A DNA stretch of 64,000 nt, taken from assembly GCA_900541015.1 (NCBI GenBank), contig UQIB01000003.1, positions 1 to 64,000 on the forward strand. Direction: 5' to 3'. A program made the translations under genes and the position numbers. Numbering within the stretch: the first letter of the stretch is position 1; the number at the start of each line of letters is the position of its first letter. The notes below the pieces were generated by a model. The model did not search any database, had not been told where the DNA came from, and worked only from the letters and a program-made list of their open reading frames with translations. Below, one piece after another: positions 51,928 to 60,738 of the stretch. The stretch comes from an uncultured Collinsella sp. Lineage in GTDB: Bacteria > Actinomycetota > Coriobacteriia > Coriobacteriales > Coriobacteriaceae.

Positions 51928-53195
51928 GCGAGCTCCTCCTCAAAGTTGTCGATCAGGTTATTGCCCAAGCGGACGACGGCAGCGCGGGTGCGCTCGTCAG
52001 TGGCGGAAAGCGCGGCGTCCTCCAGCTTGGCGCGGATGAACAGGTCCTCGGCGGCGTTTTGGTCAAGGCCGCGGCAGGCGAGATAGAACAGCTGCTCGTC
52101 ACGGACGTGACCGATGGTGGCGCCGTGGTTGCCGGCGACGTCGTCCTCGTCGCAGAGGATGACGGGAACGGTCTTGTTGTCGACGCCCTTGTTGGCCAGC
52201 AGCACGGTTTCGCGCTCGGTGCCGGTTGCGCCCTTGCAGCCGTGCACGAGGTCGATGGTGCCGCGGTAGACCTTCTTGGACGTGCCGGTCAGCACGCCGT
52301 TGGCGTCGATCTCGCACTCGGTCTTGCGGCCGCGGTGGCGCAGCTCGTAGTTAAAGTCGCGCACCTGCTCGCGGGCGCCAAGGTAATCGGTATCGATCGT
52401 TGCCTTGGCGGTGTCGCCCAGCAGGTCGCCGGCAAGGCCGGTGGCGCTGGCACCGGCACCCAGGACGGTGTGCTGCACGTTGACGCGCGCGCCCTCGTCC
52501 AGGAACAGACCGGTGTCGTCGAGCGCGATCCAGCTGTCATCGAGCGTCTGCGTGCAGGTTACGTTGACAGTGGCGTACTCGTAAGCGCACACGCGTAGCA
52601 CGGAGCCCACGACGCCTTGGCCGTTGACGGGGGAGTCTAGGGCGATCTGCAGGTCGAGCGTTGCCTGCGGGCGGGCGACGACGTCGATAGCGGCGATGGC
52701 CGTGGCGGCGTCGACACCGCTCACGCGCACGGTAACCGTGGCGCGTCCGTACGCGGGCACATCGATGACGACGCGCTTGGTGGCGTGATCGGCCAGATAG
52801 GTGTAGGCGGCCTCGCCCATGCCGGTCTCGAAGGCCTCAGCGGGGGAGAGCTCCTCTTCGAGCTTGATAGCGCCGGCCTGGTAGACGGAGGTGGCGGGCA
52901 CGTCGAGCTCGGTCTCGGGCGTGATGCGGGCGCGGTCGACGGCGTCGCCGGGGGCGGAGGCACGGCGCTCGGGGAAGCGCTCGGCCATGGCGTCCATGGC
53001 GGTATCGAAGGCGTCGGCCGAGCCGGCAAACTGCTCGTCCAGGCCCTCGACCTCAACGGCCTCGGCGGGAGCGGCGGCAAGTTCGTCCGAAAGCTCGAGC
53101 TTGGTCTGGTTCATCTTGAGCCAGCCCCAAGTGGCGGCCGGCATAGCGTTGACCTGCTCGAGCGTGGTAGCAGCGGTGTTGGTTTCCTGTTTCAT
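51924..53195 (-). CDS. sufD: SufD Fe-S assembly protein
   Basis: 423 residues. Beta-helix protein of the SufBCD complex: the C-terminal two thirds carry the SufB/SufD repeat pattern ending in IGHVRDEQLFYLACRGLDQNAAEDLFIRAKLEDA, the conserved end of the family. The N-terminal 100 residues are divergent and rich in Ala and Glu. Shares one base with the sufB stop and four with the sufS start, so it is tightly coupled to both. Confidence 0.9.
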   Translation of the reverse strand: MKQETNTAATTLEQVNAMPAATWGWLKMNQTKLELSDELAAAPAEAVEVEGLDEQFAGSADAFDTAMDAMAERFPERRASAPGDAVDRARITPETELDVPATSVYQAGAIKLEEELSPAEAFETGMGEAAYTYLADHATKRVVIDVPAYGRATVTVRVSGVDAATAIAAIDVVARPQATLDLQIALDSPVNGQGVVGSVLRVCAYEYATVNVTCTQTLDDSWIALDDTGLFLDEGARVNVQHTVLGAGASATGLAGDLLGDTAKATIDTDYLGAREQVRDFNYELRHRGRKTECEIDANGVLTGTSKKVYRGTIDLVHGCKGATGTERETVLLANKGVDNKTVPVILCDEDDVAGNHGATIGHVRDEQLFYLACRGLDQNAAEDLFIRAKLEDAALSATDERTRAAVVRLGNNLIDNFEEELA

Positions 53196-54607
53196 TATCC
53201 GATCGCTCCTTCCATCTCGAGCTTGATCAGGTTGTTCATCTCGACGGCGTACTCAAGCGGCAGCTCCTTGGAGACCGGGTTGGCAAAGCCGTTGACGATC
53301 ATGGTGCGGGCCTCTTCCTCCGATATGCCGCGGCTCATCAGGTAGAACACCTTGTCGTCGCCGATGCGGCCGATGGTGGCCTCGTGGCCGATGTCGACGT
53401 TCTTGGCGCGGATGTCCATGGCGGGGATGGTATCGGAGCGGCTCTGGTCGTCGAGCATCAGCGACTGGCAGCTCACGGTTGCTTTGGAACCTTCGGCCTT
53501 AGGCGTGGCCACGATGGAGCTGCGGAAGGTCTGGATGCCGCCGCTCTTGGAGATACCCTTGGTCTCGACGGTTGCCGAGGTGTCGGGCGCGTTGAGCACG
53601 ACCTTGCAGCCGGTATCGAGGTTCTGGCCGGCGCCGGCAAAGGTAATGCCGGTAAAGCTCGAGCGGGCGCGACGGCCGTTGAGCACGCTCATGGGGTAGA
53701 GGTAGCCCACGTGGCTGCCGAAGGAGCCGCTGATCCACTCGATGTCGCCGTCCTCGTCCACGCGCGCACGCTTGGTGTTGAGGTTGTACATGTTCTTGGA
53801 CCAGTTCTCGATGGTCGAGTATCGCAGGTGCGCACGCTTGCCCACAAAGAGCTCCACAGCGCCGGCGTGGAGGTTGGCCACGTTGTACTTGGGTGCGGAG
53901 CAGCCCTCGATAAAGTGCAGGTCGGCATCGTCCTCGACGATGATGAGCGTGTGCTCAAACTGGCCGGCGCCCTTGGCGTTGAGGCGGAAGTAGCTCTGCA
54001 GCGGAAAATCGAGCTTGGTGCCCTTGGGCACGTAGACAAACGAGCCGCCCGACCACACGGCACCGTGCAGTGCCGCAAACTTGTGGTCGGTGGGCGGGAT
54101 GAGCGTCATAAACTTCTCGTGGATGAGCGGCTCCCACTGCGGGTCGTGCAGGGCCTCTTCGATGCCGGAGTAGACGATGCCCATCTTGGACGCGGTGTCC
54201 TGCATGTTGTGGTAGACCAGCTCGGAGTCGTACTGCGCGCCGACGCCCGCCAGGTAGCTACGCTCGGCCTCGGGGATGCCCAGGCGCTCAAAGGTGTTCT
54301 TGATGTCGTCGGGCACCGACTCCCAGTTGTGTTTTTGGTCGGTGTTGGGCTTGACGTAGGTGACGATGTTGTCCATGTCCAGGCCCTCGATGGAAGGGCC
54401 CCACGTCGGGTCGGGAAAACGATTGAAGATCTCGAGGGACTTGAGGCGCAGGTCGAGCATCCACTGCGGCTCGTCCTTCTTGGCGCTGATCTCGCGCACG
54501 ATGTCGGGCGTGATGCCGGCGTCGAGGCGCTCGAATCCCTCCTCGCCATAGGTGAAGTCGTAGAGGCTGCGGTCGATGTCCGCAACCTCGGTGCGGTTCT
54601 TGGTCAT
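53195..54607 (-). CDS. sufB: SufB Fe-S assembly scaffold protein
   Basis: 470 residues, full length. Scaffold of the SufBC2D complex. WMLDLRLKSLEIF at the N-terminus, YSGIEEALHDPQWEPLIHEKFMTLIPPTDHKFAALHGAVWSGGSFVYVPKG in the middle, ERRARSSFTGITFAGAGQNLDTGCKV-like region (RRARSSFTGITFAG), and GHEATIGRIGDDKVFYLMSRGI at the end are strongly conserved. Second gene of the operon, 12 bases after sufC. Confidence 0.95.
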   Translation of the reverse strand: MTKNRTEVADIDRSLYDFTYGEEGFERLDAGITPDIVREISAKKDEPQWMLDLRLKSLEIFNRFPDPTWGPSIEGLDMDNIVTYVKPNTDQKHNWESVPDDIKNTFERLGIPEAERSYLAGVGAQYDSELVYHNMQDTASKMGIVYSGIEEALHDPQWEPLIHEKFMTLIPPTDHKFAALHGAVWSGGSFVYVPKGTKLDFPLQSYFRLNAKGAGQFEHTLIIVEDDADLHFIEGCSAPKYNVANLHAGAVELFVGKRAHLRYSTIENWSKNMYNLNTKRARVDEDGDIEWISGSFGSHVGYLYPMSVLNGRRARSSFTGITFAGAGQNLDTGCKVVLNAPDTSATVETKGISKSGGIQTFRSSIVATPKAEGSKATVSCQSLMLDDQSRSDTIPAMDIRAKNVDIGHEATIGRIGDDKVFYLMSRGISEEEARTMIVNGFANPVSKELPLEYAVEMNNLIKLEMEGAIG

Positions 54608-54619
54608 TGCGTCGCCCCT

Positions 54620-55420
54620 TTACGCCTGCTGCTCGGCAGCGTCGGCTTCGGCCTTGGCGCGTTGCTCGGCGGCCTCGCGCTCGAAGGTCTCAAAGCCGTT
54701 CTTGTCGATCCAGGAGATCAGCGAGGCGTCGTCCTCGCGCACGATATGGCCCTTGACCATAACGTGGACGCGGTCGACATCCAGATGCTCCAGGATGCGC
54801 GTGTTGTGCGTGATGATGAGCATGGAGCCGTCGCAGCTCTTGCGGTAGGCGTCCATGCCATGGCTGACGGTGGACAGGGCGTCGACGTCCAGGCCCGAGT
54901 CGGTTTCGTCCAGGATGGCGAGCTTAGGCTGCAGCAGCAGAAGCTGGAGCATCTCGACCTTCTTTTTCTCGCCGCCCGAGAAGCCCACGCCCAGCTCGCG
55001 GTTGAGGTAGGCGGTGTCCATGTTGAGCTCTGCCGCGAGCTCCTTGACGCGCCGGCGGAACTCCTTGCCCTTCATCTCCAGGCCGGGGCGGCCGGCGATG
55101 CTGGCACGCAAAAAGCTCGACAGCGGCACGCCCGGGATCTCGACCGGGGCCTGGAAGCTCAGGAACAGGCCGGCGCGCGAGCGCTTGTCGGTGGTGAGCT
55201 CGGTGATGTCCTGGCCGTCAAAGACGATGCGGCCGTCGTTGACGGTATAGACAGGGTCGCCCATGACCAGGTGGCCGAGGGTGGACTTGCCGGCGCCGTT
55301 GGGTCCCATCAGCACGTGGGTCTCGCCGGCGGCGACGTTGAGGTTGACGTTGTGGAGGATGGTCTTCTCGTCCACGGAGGCGGTCAGACCTTCGATGGAA
55401 AGCAGCGGATTTGCGCTCAT
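54620..55420 (-). CDS. sufC: SufC ATPase
   Basis: 266 residues from the ATG at 55420. ABC-type ATPase of SufBCD: Walker A GPNGAGKST, Q loop in LSFQAPVEIPGVP, signature GFSGGEKKK, Walker B LAILDETDSGLD with SufC-type DSGLD, and ITHNTRIL switch. The last 20 residues are Ala/Glu/Gln helix (EQRAKAEADAAEQQA). First gene of the operon; the region upstream carries the likely Rrf2 sites. Confidence 0.95.
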   Translation of the reverse strand: MSANPLLSIEGLTASVDEKTILHNVNLNVAAGETHVLMGPNGAGKSTLGHLVMGDPVYTVNDGRIVFDGQDITELTTDKRSRAGLFLSFQAPVEIPGVPLSSFLRASIAGRPGLEMKGKEFRRRVKELAAELNMDTAYLNRELGVGFSGGEKKKVEMLQLLLLQPKLAILDETDSGLDVDALSTVSHGMDAYRKSCDGSMLIITHNTRILEHLDVDRVHVMVKGHIVREDDASLISWIDKNGFETFEREAAEQRAKAEADAAEQQA

Positions 55421-55504
55421 GCTGTCCCTCTCTGTATATGGTGTACTCATAGGTGTACTAAACCCTAGGAATCTTCTCGGAATAAAGTTACTATGGGTTC
55501 GGCG

Positions 55505-55528
55505 TTAGTCAAGGGAAAACCCGACTAA
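55505..55528. promoter_or_regulatory. TTAGTC...GACTAA palindrome between suf and its regulator
   Basis: TTAGTC and GACTAA flank AAGGGAAAACCC, where GGG and CCC also pair. A candidate operator for the Rrf2 protein encoded to the right; it lies between the divergent genes, 85 bases from the sufC start. Confidence 0.45.
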
Positions 55529-55533
55529 TCCAC

Positions 55534-55561
55534 TCGACTTTTTAGATGTGGGACATAATAA
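55534..55561 (+). promoter_or_regulatory. Promoter of the Rrf2 gene
   Basis: TCGACT (55534-55539), 16 bp, TAATAA (55556-55561). TGGGACATAATA overlaps its -10 element. Confidence 0.4.
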
Positions 55562-55589
55562 TCAGGTTTGTTTGCCCCGCGTGCATAAG

Positions 55590-55624
55590 ATTTGGGACAA
55601 ATAGGCCTGGTATTTTGTCCCGGC
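55590..55624. repeat. TTTGGGACAA...TTTTGTCCC palindrome before the Rrf2 gene
   Basis: GATTTGGGACAA and TATTTTGTCCC flank ATAGGCCTGG. Same arms as the element at 50162-50196. Here it lies in the leader of the regulator gene. Confidence 0.7.
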
Positions 55625-55642
55625 AACGATGAGAGGGTAGGT

Positions 55643-56074
55643 ATGCTCATTTCTTCTAAGGGCCGCTATGCCCTCCGGCTGATGATCTATATCGCGGCGT
55701 TGGGCGACGCCGAAGGCAAGATTGCCCTGCGCGAGGTCGCCGACCGCGAGCATATCTCGCAAAAGTACTTGGAGCAGCTGGTTCGTCCGCTTATGAAGTC
55801 GGGCCTGCTTAAGAGCGTGCGCGGCAAGGGCGGCGGCTACATGATGGCCAAGGACCCCGCCGAGGTGTGTGCCGGCGACATCCTGCGCGCCGTCGAGGGC
55901 AGCACGGCTCCGGTGGCGTGCGACGGCATCGACAACAGCTGCACCCGTAGTGATCTGTGCTCAACGGTCAAGTTCTGGCGCGGTCTGGACGACGTGATCG
56001 AAAAGTATGTCGACGGCGTGACCCTGGCCGACCTAGCCGCCGTCCCCGAGATCAACTTTGAGATTAAGCTGTAG
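55643..56074 (+). CDS. Rrf2 family regulator, IscR/SufR-like
   Basis: 143 residues from the ATG at 55643. Winged helix: GRYALRLMIYIAAL, then ISQKYLEQLVRPLMKSGLLKSVRGKGGGYMMAKDP. Three cysteines in CDGIDNSCTRSDLC (spacing 6 and 5) can hold a Fe-S cluster, as in IscR (5 and 5). Divergent from sufCBDSU, so it very likely senses Fe-S status and represses the operon. The two genes that follow start 8 bases after its stop. Confidence 0.88.
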   Translation: MLISSKGRYALRLMIYIAALGDAEGKIALREVADREHISQKYLEQLVRPLMKSGLLKSVRGKGGGYMMAKDPAEVCAGDILRAVEGSTAPVACDGIDNSCTRSDLCSTVKFWRGLDDVIEKYVDGVTLADLAAVPEINFEIKL

Positions 56075-56082
56075 GGCTGCAA

Positions 56083-56370
56083 ATGGCATCTCTCGACAAG
56101 GTGTACAAGCAAATCGAAGATTTTGCTCGGGAATGTGACGCCGAGAAAGTTGTGCTGTTTGGGTCTCGCGCTCGAGGCAACAACTTGCCTAAGAGCGATA
56201 TTGACATCGCCGTAGCAGGTTGCCGGGATTTCGGCCGTTTCTCATATTTGATCGAGGAGCGTCTTGATACTCTTTTAGATGTAGATGTCGTCAATCTCGA
56301 TGAGTCCTTATCGCAGCAATTGCTCGATGAAATTGCCAGGGATGGTGTGATTCTGTATGAAAAAATATGA
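56083..56370 (+). CDS. MntA-like minimal nucleotidyltransferase (antitoxin)
   Basis: 95 residues. KVVLFGSRARGNNLPKSDIDIAV gives the GS-x10-DxD nucleotidyltransferase motif (G27, S28, D39, D41). Such MNT proteins modify and silence a HEPN partner by adding AMP. The next gene overlaps by 14 bases and is the HEPN-like partner. Noticeably richer in AT than the surrounding DNA, which suggests later arrival. It lies 8 bases after the Rrf2 gene, an unusual position. Confidence 0.88.
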   Translation: MASLDKVYKQIEDFARECDAEKVVLFGSRARGNNLPKSDIDIAVAGCRDFGRFSYLIEERLDTLLDVDVVNLDESLSQQLLDEIARDGVILYEKI

Positions 56371-56776
56371 GAACTTTGCCAGCGCCTTGGCGAATCTTGA
56401 GGATGCGCCCAATCAGGATCTCAACAATGATTTTGTTCAGAGTGGATTGATTAATAAGTTCAATCTTCAATTTGAACTGAGCTGGAAGCTCCTTAAGCGT
56501 CTGCTCGAGTATGAGGGTGCCACGCTTGCCGCGTCGGGGTCTCCTCGTGCCATCTTGAAGGAGTCCTACCGATTCTACGACTTTATTGATGAGGCAGCCT
56601 GGCTAGATATGCTCAGAGACCGCAATACGAACGTCCATATCTACGACAACAAGCTCGCTCAAGATTTGATTCAGCGCATCTTGAACGTCTATATTCCCGC
56701 TTTCTGTCAGTTGAGAGACGGGCTGACGAAACGTTACGGCGAGCTTCTGTTGGCGCCCGACGACCAGTTTGTCTAA
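56357..56776 (+). CDS. HEPN-like nucleotidyltransferase substrate-binding protein (HI0074 family)
   Basis: 139 residues, all helical. FVQSGLINKFNLQFELSWKLLKRLLEYEG and SPRAILKESYRFYDFIDEAAWLDMLRDRN are typical of the family, and RNTNVH (R89 to H94) is the R-x4-H motif of HEPN ribonuclease toxins. Overlaps mntA by 14 bases. Probably the toxin of a HEPN/MNT pair; in some relatives the RNase site is inactive. Confidence 0.85.
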   Translation: MKKYENFASALANLEDAPNQDLNNDFVQSGLINKFNLQFELSWKLLKRLLEYEGATLAASGSPRAILKESYRFYDFIDEAAWLDMLRDRNTNVHIYDNKLAQDLIQRILNVYIPAFCQLRDGLTKRYGELLLAPDDQFV

Positions 56777-56904
56777 TTCCTTAAGATTTCGCGGAGGGTT
56801 GTTGCCGTTTGCCGAGGGGTTGTTGTGCAACAACGGGCGAGCTGCAATACTTATTTCTATCTTTGCAAACTGAACTTTAACTACACCAATGCAGGGAGGA
56901 TTTT

Positions 56905-58722
56905 ATGCAGCCCAAGCATTCTGCTATTGTCGCGGGCCTGACGTTGGCGCTTTCGTTTGGCGCCGTTTCCGCGCCGGCACCCGCCGCTGCCGAGGAGCCC
57001 ACGCCGGGCGTTGCCTCGGATGCCACCGATATCGATAAGGGTCTCTACACCCAGCAGTCCTTCTCGGGCGTGCTGAGGTCGGTCCAGGGCGTTTCGTTTG
57101 TCAACGTGACTCCCGAGATGAAGTACTTTACCAAGTACGAGAGCCATGGTAACTACAACCAGGGCTTTTCGTACGGTGACGGCTATAACGCGTTGGGCTA
57201 TTACCAGTTCGATCGCCGCTGGTCGCTCATTCCGTTTATGAAGCAGGTTTACAACTACGATTCTGCCAAGTACAGCATGCTCAAGGATGCGATTGATCGC
57301 GGCAGCGAGATTTCCAACACGAGCAATGCCATGTACGAGAACGGTCAGCTCACCGAGTTGGGCCGTATTGCGCAGGAGGCCTTCCAGGGTGCTTACAACA
57401 CCGATCCTGTTGAGTTCTCAGCACTTCAAGATGCTTATGCGTACAACTCGTACTATGCGGTGACCGAGGCGTGGCTCAAGAGCGGCCTGGGTATTGATAT
57501 TTCGGGCCGCGCTGACTGCGTCAAGGGCATGGTGTGGAGCATTACCAACATGTGCGGCACTGGTGGCTGCAGGGACTTTTTCCGCTGGGCGAATCTTTCC
57601 AACGATATGTCCGATCGCGAGTTTGTGACGGCGCTTTCCAACAGCGTGGTCAATAACGTGGCGACCAAGTATTCGAGCCAACCCCAGTATCATGAGGGCT
57701 GGAAGAACCGCTACCGCAACGAGCTAAAGGACTGCTTGGTTTATATCGCTGAGGACGAGGCTGCCGCCGCGACGCCCGTGCAGCCCGAGCCCACACCGGC
57801 GCCCTCGCCGACACCTGATTCGAATGACGACTCGAGTGACGATGCCAACGATGACAGGATGGATGCGCCCTCGACCGATGCTGACGGTAATGGCTCTGCT
57901 GGTGGCACTACCAACGACGGCTCTACCTCGAACGGCTCCGATTCGAACGGCTCTGCTGCGGGCGATTCGCCTTCAAGCTCTGCCGGCAATACGGACAGCG
58001 ACGCTTCTGGTTCGACCGGCGCTGACACCTCTAACTCATCTACCGGCTCGAGCGATTCGTCCGTTGACACCGGCTCTAACAACGGCTCTGGCTCTGACGC
58101 AACCCCTGATTCCGATGCTTCCAAGGACGACTCGAATAAGGCGCCGGACGCTCCCGTTGCTTCGCCGGACAAGAAGCCTTCTTTCTCCGAGCAGCTTGGT
58201 TCTACGCTGGGTTCTTCGCTGATGGCTGGCGTCAATAACGGCTCGGCCCAGAACAAGGACAACTCTGATCAGGCTTCCACGGAAAAGACCGAAGCCGCAA
58301 AGGGCGACTCCAAGGATAAGGCTTCCGAGAAGGTTGAATCCGATAAGGGTTCTAGCTCTGATGAGAAGGACGACAAGTCCGCTCAGAAGAAGGACGAGGA
58401 CAAGAAGTCTGAATCTGAGGAGAAGGACAAGAACAAGGACAAGACCGAGGACGGAAAGCAGCAGGGCGAGGACAGCAGTAAGGGCAACACCGACAACCAG
58501 AACCAAGAGCAAAATGACTCCAAAACGGTGACCACTACGACCACGACGACCACCACAACCAAGTCATCTGACGGCAATATGCCCAAGACGGGCGATCTGA
58601 TTGTGATGGCGAGCCTTGCCAGCGCGAGCTTGGCCACGCTGGGCGCTACGTCTATCGTAAGTGGTAAGCATAAGCTCGATCAGCAGAAGAAGGCTTCTGG
58701 GGAGGACGACTCGGGGGAGTAG
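56905..58722 (+). CDS. Sortase-anchored secreted protein with lysozyme-like domain and long acidic stalk
   Basis: 605 residues. Signal peptide 1-29 (cut near APAAAEE). Residues 60-275 are a globular domain with KYESHGNYNQGFSYGDGYNALGYYQFDRRW, the pattern of muramidase-like or chitosanase-like enzymes, with Glu80 (YES) as a candidate catalytic acid. Residues 280-430 are a Ser/Asp/Gly/Asn stalk, 430-540 a Lys/Glu/Asp stalk, then a poly-Thr run. The sorting signal is MPKTGD at 559-564, a hydrophobic helix and a basic tail. The protein should be fixed to the wall. ATG behind GGGAGG. Confidence 0.8.
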   Translation: MQPKHSAIVAGLTLALSFGAVSAPAPAAAEEPTPGVASDATDIDKGLYTQQSFSGVLRSVQGVSFVNVTPEMKYFTKYESHGNYNQGFSYGDGYNALGYYQFDRRWSLIPFMKQVYNYDSAKYSMLKDAIDRGSEISNTSNAMYENGQLTELGRIAQEAFQGAYNTDPVEFSALQDAYAYNSYYAVTEAWLKSGLGIDISGRADCVKGMVWSITNMCGTGGCRDFFRWANLSNDMSDREFVTALSNSVVNNVATKYSSQPQYHEGWKNRYRNELKDCLVYIAEDEAAAATPVQPEPTPAPSPTPDSNDDSSDDANDDRMDAPSTDADGNGSAGGTTNDGSTSNGSDSNGSAAGDSPSSSAGNTDSDASGSTGADTSNSSTGSSDSSVDTGSNNGSGSDATPDSDASKDDSNKAPDAPVASPDKKPSFSEQLGSTLGSSLMAGVNNGSAQNKDNSDQASTEKTEAAKGDSKDKASEKVESDKGSSSDEKDDKSAQKKDEDKKSESEEKDKNKDKTEDGKQQGEDSSKGNTDNQNQEQNDSKTVTTTTTTTTTTKSSDGNMPKTGDLIVMASLASASLATLGATSIVSGKHKLDQQKKASGEDDSGE

Positions 58723-58754
58723 GCTCTCAGTTGCCAGATAACTAAATAGTCGGG

Positions 58755-58790
58755 ACGGGGTCCGGTGCGAATGTATCGGGCCCCGTTTTG
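58755..58790 (+). terminator. Terminator of the surface protein gene
   Basis: ACGGGGTCCGGT and ATCGGGCCCCGT pair around GCGAATGT with a bulge, followed by TTTTG, 32 bases after the stop. Confidence 0.85.
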
Positions 58791-58924
58791 TTGTGCAACG
58801 ATTAATTGTGCCCCCTCACACCTCTTGTTACTACCGTTGCCCGATATGTTTGCGCGGCGACATCGGTACATGCGATGCGGTCATTACAATTGGCATCGTG
58901 CTGCGATTTAGGGGGAACGTTTTG

Positions 58925-60721
58925 GTGTCTGAACAGGCAAATGTTGATTGTGCTGCTGGCTTTGGCGTGCGTTTGATCGGCTGTGCCGACGATGCGGCTT
59001 TGCCCATTGGCATGCACGACTATGCGGAGGCTCTTGGTTGCTGCACGCTGGTCGACAAGACCATGTTTATTGCCGATGTGTTGGACTGCGACGCGTCCGT
59101 TGTGGTGTGCTGTCGACCCGAGGGTTTTGGCAAAAGCATGAACTTGTCGACGCTCAGGGCTTTTCTGGAGCGTCCAGCGGTTGGTCGCGCTGATCAGCGT
59201 TTGTTTGCCAATGCTCAGATTTGGGATGCAGACGGTGGGCGCTATCGGGATGAATATGCTTGCTATCCGGTGATATCGCTGGACTTTTCTGGCGCTGCGA
59301 GGCGTGGTGCCGCTATTGCCGACGTCGTGCGCGATGCCCTTTCGGGCGAGTGCGCTCGCTTGTTGGCGCTCTTGGAGGCTCCTGATTTAGCTCGAGATAA
59401 GGTGCGTCACATCGAACGTGTTGCGCGTGGCGTGGCGAGCGCGGACGAGGTTGACTCGGTGCTCGGTGTGCTCATTGAGCTGCTGGAGATGGCCTGCGAT
59501 GAGCAGGTTGTATTGCTCGTTGATGGGTACGATGCGGCGCGGTCTCGCCGTGCGAGCGCGAGGGACGCTTCCGACGCCGATCCGGCAGGTCTATTCGATC
59601 GCGTGCTGTTCGACGCCATTGCCACTGCGCGCGATTCGTTGCGGCTGACGTGTCTGATGGGGGAGTGTCCCGGTCCTGCCGAAGCGGCGCTTTCTTCGCG
59701 CAGTTGTTCGTATTGTCTGTCGACGCCGCTTTCGACGTGGTGTGACCGTTGGTTCGGCTTTTCGGATGCCGAGGTCCAGGCTCTGTTGAATCATGCTGGG
59801 CGCGAGGAATACCTTGATGATGCGCGTGAATGGCTCGAGGGATATCGGTTTGGTAGGGCCTATTGCTCGAGTCCAGCGCGTGTGATCGGTTTTCTGGACC
59901 GAGGTTGCACGGCGCCTGTGCGCGCCGATCTGTATGGGTATGCGGATTGCCTGAGTAGGGTAGTTGCCGGGTGGAATCTCGACCGCCTTTCGGTCTTGTT
60001 TGATTTGCTCGAGGCCCATGGGTGTGCTGAGGTCCCGCTTTGTTTGGGCACTGCAGAGCCAGATGTCTCGCCTGACGATGGCATGTGGACAGCGCTGTAT
60101 CTGTCCGGTTTTCTCACGACGGATATGACTGAGGAGCCAGAGCATGGCGATCGGCTCCGTGCTTTGCGATTGCCCAATAACGAGCTTCGCCAGGCCTTGC
60201 GTCTAGTGATTGTTGAGTGGTTTGAGTGCGCTGCCGAAGACATTCGAGACGTCGATGCGTTTCGCGACGGGCTGTGCCGTGGGAACGAGGATACCGTGAG
60301 GCGGGCGCTAAGTCGCATCCTGGGGGATGCGGGAATCGGTGAGACCGACCCAGATACGCCGCTGCCATATCATCTGCTCTTGCAGGGGCTCTGCTTTGGC
60401 TTGCCGGGCTATGCCAATCCTGCCTCGAGGCGAAAGTGTGGCGCGAGTCGCTGGGACATCCAGGTTTTCCCTACGGGCACTGTGCTCGACGTAGCAGACA
60501 CGATTGGCATGCTGGACGAGCGCCCGCTTATAACGATCAATATGATGTATGACCCCGATGTGGATGCGCTGGGGTTGGAATTGCTGGCCGTGCAGTCGCT
60601 ACTCGACATAGAGCGCGACGGCATCGACGATATCCGTGTGCCGCGCCCCGGCGTGGGTCGCATGCGCTGGGGGTTCGGTTTTGATGGGCGGCGTGCGTCC
60701 GTGGTGTGCCAACGTCTGTAG
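58925..60721 (+). CDS. AAA-ATPase-like/PDDEXK_9 family protein with degraded active sites
   Basis: 598 residues from the GTG at 58925 behind GGGGG. The family order is clear: LVDKTMFIADVLD, RPEGFGKSMNLSTLRAFLE (Walker A, normally RPRRFGKT), VVLLVDGYDAA (Walker B, normally LIDEYD), then the C-terminal nuclease region with SRWDIQVFP, LALQ-like AVQSLLDIERDGI and GFGFDGRRASVVCQ. The Walker B glutamate is Gly, and the E-x-K of the nuclease is replaced by INMMY. So ATP hydrolysis and cleavage are both doubtful. These genes are multicopy in gut anaerobes; this one looks like a decaying or repurposed copy. Confidence 0.75.
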   Translation: MSEQANVDCAAGFGVRLIGCADDAALPIGMHDYAEALGCCTLVDKTMFIADVLDCDASVVVCCRPEGFGKSMNLSTLRAFLERPAVGRADQRLFANAQIWDADGGRYRDEYACYPVISLDFSGAARRGAAIADVVRDALSGECARLLALLEAPDLARDKVRHIERVARGVASADEVDSVLGVLIELLEMACDEQVVLLVDGYDAARSRRASARDASDADPAGLFDRVLFDAIATARDSLRLTCLMGECPGPAEAALSSRSCSYCLSTPLSTWCDRWFGFSDAEVQALLNHAGREEYLDDAREWLEGYRFGRAYCSSPARVIGFLDRGCTAPVRADLYGYADCLSRVVAGWNLDRLSVLFDLLEAHGCAEVPLCLGTAEPDVSPDDGMWTALYLSGFLTTDMTEEPEHGDRLRALRLPNNELRQALRLVIVEWFECAAEDIRDVDAFRDGLCRGNEDTVRRALSRILGDAGIGETDPDTPLPYHLLLQGLCFGLPGYANPASRRKCGASRWDIQVFPTGTVLDVADTIGMLDERPLITINMMYDPDVDALGLELLAVQSLLDIERDGIDDIRVPRPGVGRMRWGFGFDGRRASVVCQRL

Positions 60722-60738
60722 CGGCGGGCGAAAGCCCT

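Noticed and set aside
53384..55468. A 694-codon open frame antisense to sufB and sufC
   Set aside because: sufB and sufC are unmistakable on the other strand.
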